Shown here in pieces: positions 32,662-35,715 of a stretch of 35,715 nt of DNA (position 1 is its first letter; the number at the start of each line of letters is the position of its first letter). The DNA comes from Candidatus Omnitrophota bacterium (GTDB taxonomy: Bacteria > Omnitrophota > Gorgyraeia > JABMRG01), in NCBI GenBank assembly GCA_013202525.1, contig JABMQS010000119.1:1-35715 (forward strand), given 5' to 3'. The notes under the pieces were generated by a model. It saw only the letters and a list, made by a program, of their open reading frames with translations, was not told the DNA's origin and ran no database searches. The translations under genes and the position numbers were made by a program.

Positions 32662-33933
32662 TTATTCTTTCGCAGTGCTAAAGATGGTTTCATTTTGGAC
32701 AAGGGGTTTGGCAAAGACAGCGATAGAGAACATGTAGAGCAGTGTTATGTAGAGAACGCTCATCGCTGTTTTAAGGCCCAGTGCATCGCCCAGGGCCCCT
32801 ATTATAAGCGGTACTACCGCCCCTCCCATGATAGCCGCGCAGAGTATACCAGCGAATGTGCCGTGATGGGACGGCAGGGAGTTTAAGCCCAGAGAGAAGA
32901 TGCTCGGATACATGACCGACAGCATAAACCCGCAGGCAGGAAAGGCAATAAGGGCGACCTTGCCGGACCCAAAGAGGGCAAACGAAAGAGCGACAAAGGT
33001 CAGTAGCAAAGAGCCCCCGAAGACCTTTTTAACATCAAATAGTTTAAGCAGTGCCAGACCCAGCAGTCCGCCGACGGTCATCATGAGCCAAAAGTAAGAC
33101 AAGGTTTGCGCCCCGACGGTATCGGGGTCATAACCATGGTAGGTTTCCAGGAATTTGGATATCCAGTTACTAAACCCCTGCTCCGTCCCGACATAGGCAA
33201 AGATCCCGAAGAAGAAGAATATGACCGTCTTGTTTGAAAGCAAGCTAAGGAGCACGCTTTTGCCTTCGATCTTCTCATCCTCCTTGGCCTTGACTACAGG
33301 AAACTTTAAGAAGCAGAGCGCTATGACCATAAGCACAGATATGAGTGTCGATACCCAGTATATAGAGACCCACGGCAGGCCGGCCGGAACTACCCTGTTT
33401 AAGAAAGCAAGTACAGGGTTTGAGATATCGGCCTTTTGAAGGTGGACTACCAGGTATGAAAATGCGACAGGGCTTACAAAGGATGCCAGGCCGAAGATGA
33501 GCTGGGCCAGCACGCTGTTAAAGGAGTAGTGCTCTTCGCCGCCGGCAGTCCTGAGCAAGGGGTTTATGACGACCTGCAGCATCGCCATTCCGCATCCCAC
33601 CAGAAACAGTGATGGCAGGAAGGTATAAAATGTAGGAAAGAGCACAAACAGAAAGTTTGCAATCGCCGCCAATACGAAAGCTGCGATCATTACCTTCTTT
33701 TCCCGGTACTTCTCCACCAGGTATCCTGCCGGTATGGACATAATACCGTATGCTATAAAGAATGCAAACGGCAGTATGCCGGCCATAGTAAGGGTCAATC
33801 CCAGTTCCTTCTCTGCATCGGGCAGGATAGGGCCTATTATGTTTGTCAGGAATGATATAACGAAAAAGGTAAACATAACCAGCCATACCATCACAAGACT
33901 TCTGTTGGCATTCTTGGCTTTTGCTTGAGCCAT
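32662..33933 (-). CDS. MFS sugar permease, FucP/NagP type
   Basis: This 423-residue inner membrane protein has about 12 helices and belongs to the FucP-like branch of the major facilitator superfamily. It shows GYLVEKYREKKVMIAAFVLA after helix 2, the MLQVVINPLLRTAGG segment typical of this branch, and late MYPSIFSLGLNSLPSHHGTFAG. Members import fucose, glucose/galactose or N-acetylglucosamine with protons. The substrate here is suggested only by the operon partners. A strong AAGGAGGAG site precedes the ATG. It is 15 bp after the SIS gene and 12 bp before the ROK kinase. Confidence 0.88.
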   Translation of the reverse strand: MAQAKAKNANRSLVMVWLVMFTFFVISFLTNIIGPILPDAEKELGLTLTMAGILPFAFFIAYGIMSIPAGYLVEKYREKKVMIAAFVLAAIANFLFVLFPTFYTFLPSLFLVGCGMAMLQVVINPLLRTAGGEEHYSFNSVLAQLIFGLASFVSPVAFSYLVVHLQKADISNPVLAFLNRVVPAGLPWVSIYWVSTLISVLMVIALCFLKFPVVKAKEDEKIEGKSVLLSLLSNKTVIFFFFGIFAYVGTEQGFSNWISKFLETYHGYDPDTVGAQTLSYFWLMMTVGGLLGLALLKLFDVKKVFGGSLLLTFVALSFALFGSGKVALIAFPACGFMLSVMYPSIFSLGLNSLPSHHGTFAGILCAAIMGGAVVPLIIGALGDALGLKTAMSVLYITLLYMFSIAVFAKPLVQNETIFSTAKE

Positions 33934-33948
33934 TATCTCCTCCTTCGG

Positions 33949-35004
33949 CTAAAAGGTTTCGGTTATCTTTTTAAGATTCTCCGGAGCATCGGGATTGCAA
34001 CCGCGCCTTACGGCAAGCTGCGCGACCATAAGATAGAAGGCCTGGATTATCATCAACGGGTCGCATAGTTTGTGGACACTTTTAGGAAGGGGCAGGTTCA
34101 GGGAAGATATCTCCTTTAACATCTTCTTTGGTATCTCATCCTTAGGAGAGGCAAGAAGTGTCCTGGCGCCCAGGTTCTTCATCTTTCTGGCTAAGTCTAT
34201 AATGCCCTTGAGCGAGTCATCGTCTTCTGTAAAGATAAGTACAGGATAGTCCTTCTTTATAAGCGCAAAGGGTCCGTGGAGCACTTCTGCTCCGCTGAAT
34301 GCCTCTGCATGTATAGAGCAGGTCTCCTTGAATTTCAGGGCAGCCTCCTGCGCTATCGGAAAACAGTATCCCCTTGCGATAACCAGTGTGTCTTGTATAT
34401 CTTTCAGGATATCTATCGCAGGCGACCAGTCCATGGAGAGGGCCTTCTCGAGAGAATCAGGCAGCTGCTTAAGGCCTTTGACAAGGCCGGAATCACCGGA
34501 GGAGAGAGCGGTCATGTGCAGCAGTGCGGTGAGCGTGGTTATGTAGCTTTTTGTCGCGGCAATGGCATTTTCCGGGCCGGCGCACAATGGTACTACATAT
34601 TCGCTCTCTTTGGCCAGGCGTGATTCAGGGTGATTTACAAGGCTGACGGTGATTGCACCGGCCTTTTTTGCCTGGGCCATTACCTCACATATATCCGGGC
34701 TTTCCCCTGATTGCGAGAGGCCTATGGCAAGTGCCCCCTTAAGACGCATTTTCGCTTTATAGAGTGTTAAGACAGAAGGCGCTGCCGAGGATGTAACGAG
34801 TCCAAATTTGGTCTCGATAAGATACTTGGCAAATGTCGCTGCATGGTCAGAGCTTCCCCTTGCGATAGTCACAGCAAATGGCGGGGGAGATTTCTTTAAG
34901 CGTTTGGCGAGGTCGGCGAGAATAGGTCCTGTTTTTTTGATCTGCTGCGCAACGAGTCCTGGGGTTTGCCTGGCTTCCTTTTCCATTAACGTCATCTTTG
35001 ACAT
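33949..35004 (-). CDS. SIS-domain aminosugar isomerase/deaminase (NagB-II or GlmS-isomerase like)
   Basis: The protein (351 residues) has two SIS domains, as in the isomerase half of GlmS and in NagB-II, but no glutaminase domain. Markers are ARGSSDHAATFAKYLIE, GLSQSGESPDICEVM and AATKSYITTLTALLHM. ARGYCFPIAQEAALKFKE and SGAEVLHGPFALI follow, the latter near the catalytic loop. It probably interconverts glucosamine-6-phosphate and fructose-6-phosphate with ammonia release. I set the start at ATG 35004, which has GGGGGAG 8 bp upstream; the track's 35019 start would place this site inside the gene. It is the first gene of the minus operon. AgaS-type galactosamine activity is an alternative. Confidence 0.85.
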   Translation of the reverse strand: MSKMTLMEKEARQTPGLVAQQIKKTGPILADLAKRLKKSPPPFAVTIARGSSDHAATFAKYLIETKFGLVTSSAAPSVLTLYKAKMRLKGALAIGLSQSGESPDICEVMAQAKKAGAITVSLVNHPESRLAKESEYVVPLCAGPENAIAATKSYITTLTALLHMTALSSGDSGLVKGLKQLPDSLEKALSMDWSPAIDILKDIQDTLVIARGYCFPIAQEAALKFKETCSIHAEAFSGAEVLHGPFALIKKDYPVLIFTEDDDSLKGIIDLARKMKNLGARTLLASPKDEIPKKMLKEISSLNLPLPKSVHKLCDPLMIIQAFYLMVAQLAVRRGCNPDAPENLKKITETF

Positions 35005-35044
35005 GCGTATCTCCCCCATTTCATTTTATGTACCTATATAATAA

Positions 35045-35073
35045 ATTATACATTTAAACAGAAATAGGCGCAA
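35045..35073 (-). promoter_or_regulatory. Putative promoter of the minus-strand sugar operon
   Basis: On the minus strand TTGCGC (35073-35068) and TATAAT (35050-35045) are separated by 17 bp, about 40 bp ahead of the SIS gene start. No clear operator palindrome was noticed. Confidence 0.6.
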
Positions 35074-35124
35074 CAAAAATTCGCTTGGATAAACTAATAA
35101 TATTTCCTGATATGATTTTACCAT

Positions 35125-35152
35125 TTGAAATGATGCCAAAGGGTGCTAAAAT
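35125..35152 (+). promoter_or_regulatory. Putative promoter of the cation efflux gene
   Basis: TTGAAA (35125-35130) and TAAAAT (35147-35152) are separated by 16 bp. It is divergent from the sugar operon promoter and 44 bp before the efflux gene. Confidence 0.5.
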
Positions 35153-35195
35153 ATATATCAGAGAGGTATGTTGTCAGGAGAAAGGAAGGGGAGGG

Positions 35196-35715
35196 ATGAG
35201 CAAAGACACTTTTAATAAGCTCGATAATGAAAGGCAGCAGGTTTTTGCTGTCCAGATATCTATATGGATAAGGTTCGCCCTGTTTTTCTTATCGCTTATC
35301 GTAGGTATGGCGGTAGACTCCATAGCGCTGATTTTAGATGCCTCCTGCAGCGCGGCGATGCTCTTCGGAGCATACTTTGCCCGCATGGCTATCAAGAAGC
35401 TGAACAAGCCTCCGGATGAGCATTACCATTTTGGCTATGGGAAATACGAACCCCTTAGTGTAGCAATCCAGAATATTGTCATAATCGTAACCTGCGTTGT
35501 AGGCATAAAATTTGCTATCCAGGATATAATACATGCTGAGAGCGTCAATCGTTTTGATATCCCGTCAGTAGCTGCCCTAATCGCCGGGGTCGTAGGATTG
35601 GCCACAGCCGCCTATTTGAAAAGGGTATCCAGGCGGACTCGTTCTCCGATAATGAAGGCTACAAGCACCCAGTGGTATATTGACGGGGCACTCGCATTAT
35701 GTATATGTGTAGGGT
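35196..35715 (+). CDS. Cation diffusion facilitator family transporter, N-terminal part (truncated by window end)
   Basis: The frame opens at ATG 35196 after GGAAGGGGAGGG and runs off the window, so it is missing from the ORF track. The visible 173 residues show the CDF layout: helix 1 FALFFLSLIVGMAVDSIALILDA with the conserved aspartate of helix 2, the HYHFGYGKYEPLS motif, then two more helices (IQNIVIIVTCVVGIKFAI; IAGVVGLATAAYL). The family exports Zn2+, Fe2+ or other divalent metals. The second metal-site aspartate probably lies in WYIDGALALC. Metal preference cannot be judged. Confidence 0.9.
   Translation, partial: MSKDTFNKLDNERQQVFAVQISIWIRFALFFLSLIVGMAVDSIALILDASCSAAMLFGAYFARMAIKKLNKPPDEHYHFGYGKYEPLSVAIQNIVIIVTCVVGIKFAIQDIIHAESVNRFDIPSVAALIAGVVGLATAAYLKRVSRRTRSPIMKATSTQWYIDGALALCICVG

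Overview
The window looks like a chromosomal segment of an anaerobic, Gram-negative-type bacterium of moderate GC. Evidence for a diderm is the BatD/BatE pair, an OprB-like porin and a second predicted beta-barrel. Evidence for an anaerobic or low-redox lifestyle is the NfnAB-type iron-sulfur flavoprotein pair, a PurF with iron-sulfur ligand cysteines, and Feo ferrous-iron uptake. The gene style would suit an uncultured lineage such as Candidatus Omnitrophota, but that is inference from style and no marker gene here proves it.

Layout. (1) 1-1448: the 3' end of a Bat aerotolerance operon (batD partial, batE). (2) 1574-9319: a nitrogen/2-oxoglutarate/NADPH block: glnA, icd, nfnA, nfnB, gdhA and a LhgO-type FAD oxidase. 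Icd makes 2-oxoglutarate and reduced cofactor, the Nfn pair balances ferredoxin, NADH and NADPH, GdhA and GlnA fix ammonium, and LhgO could return L-2-hydroxyglutarate to 2-oxoglutarate. A two-promoter leader with a strong terminator hairpin precedes nfnA, and nfnA carries a 75-bp in-frame palindromic insertion bounded by 9-bp direct repeats. (3) 9438-19540: nucleotide synthesis: carB, guaA, purL, purF and a DUF1846 gene. (4) 19542-23533: envelope and accessory genes, ending in an APC permease fused to a PTS-EIIA-like domain. (5) 23586-26963: a Fur-boxed fur-feoA-feoB iron operon in which FeoB carries its own N-terminal FeoA domain, followed by a 49-residue basic protein. (6) 27091-29079: accessory island with an exported twin Cys-motif protein whose signal peptide is separated from its body by an in-frame TAA, a small exported coiled-coil protein, and a BrnT-like toxin/RHH antitoxin pair with a palindromic operator. 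(7) 29105-30273: tRNA-Arg(ACG), tadA, tRNA-Ser(GCT), then a small GIY-YIG nuclease gene bracketed by hairpins and by a 17-bp duplication of the tRNA-Ser 3' end. (8) 30362-35004, minus strand: a sugar operon (SIS-domain amino-sugar isomerase/deaminase, FucP-type MFS permease, ROK kinase, porin) resembling GlcNAc utilisation modules. (9) 35196-end: start of a cation diffusion facilitator.

The best candidates for something undescribed are the GIY-YIG/tRNA-Ser unit with its terminal hairpins (a related solo hairpin sits behind tRNA-Arg), the in-frame palindromic insertion in nfnA, the nfnA leader attenuator, and the stop-interrupted exported twin-repeat protein. REP-like GC-rich hairpins recur between genes. 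No CRISPR array, rRNA or complete insertion sequence was seen, and no gene-free stretch exceeds 300 bases.
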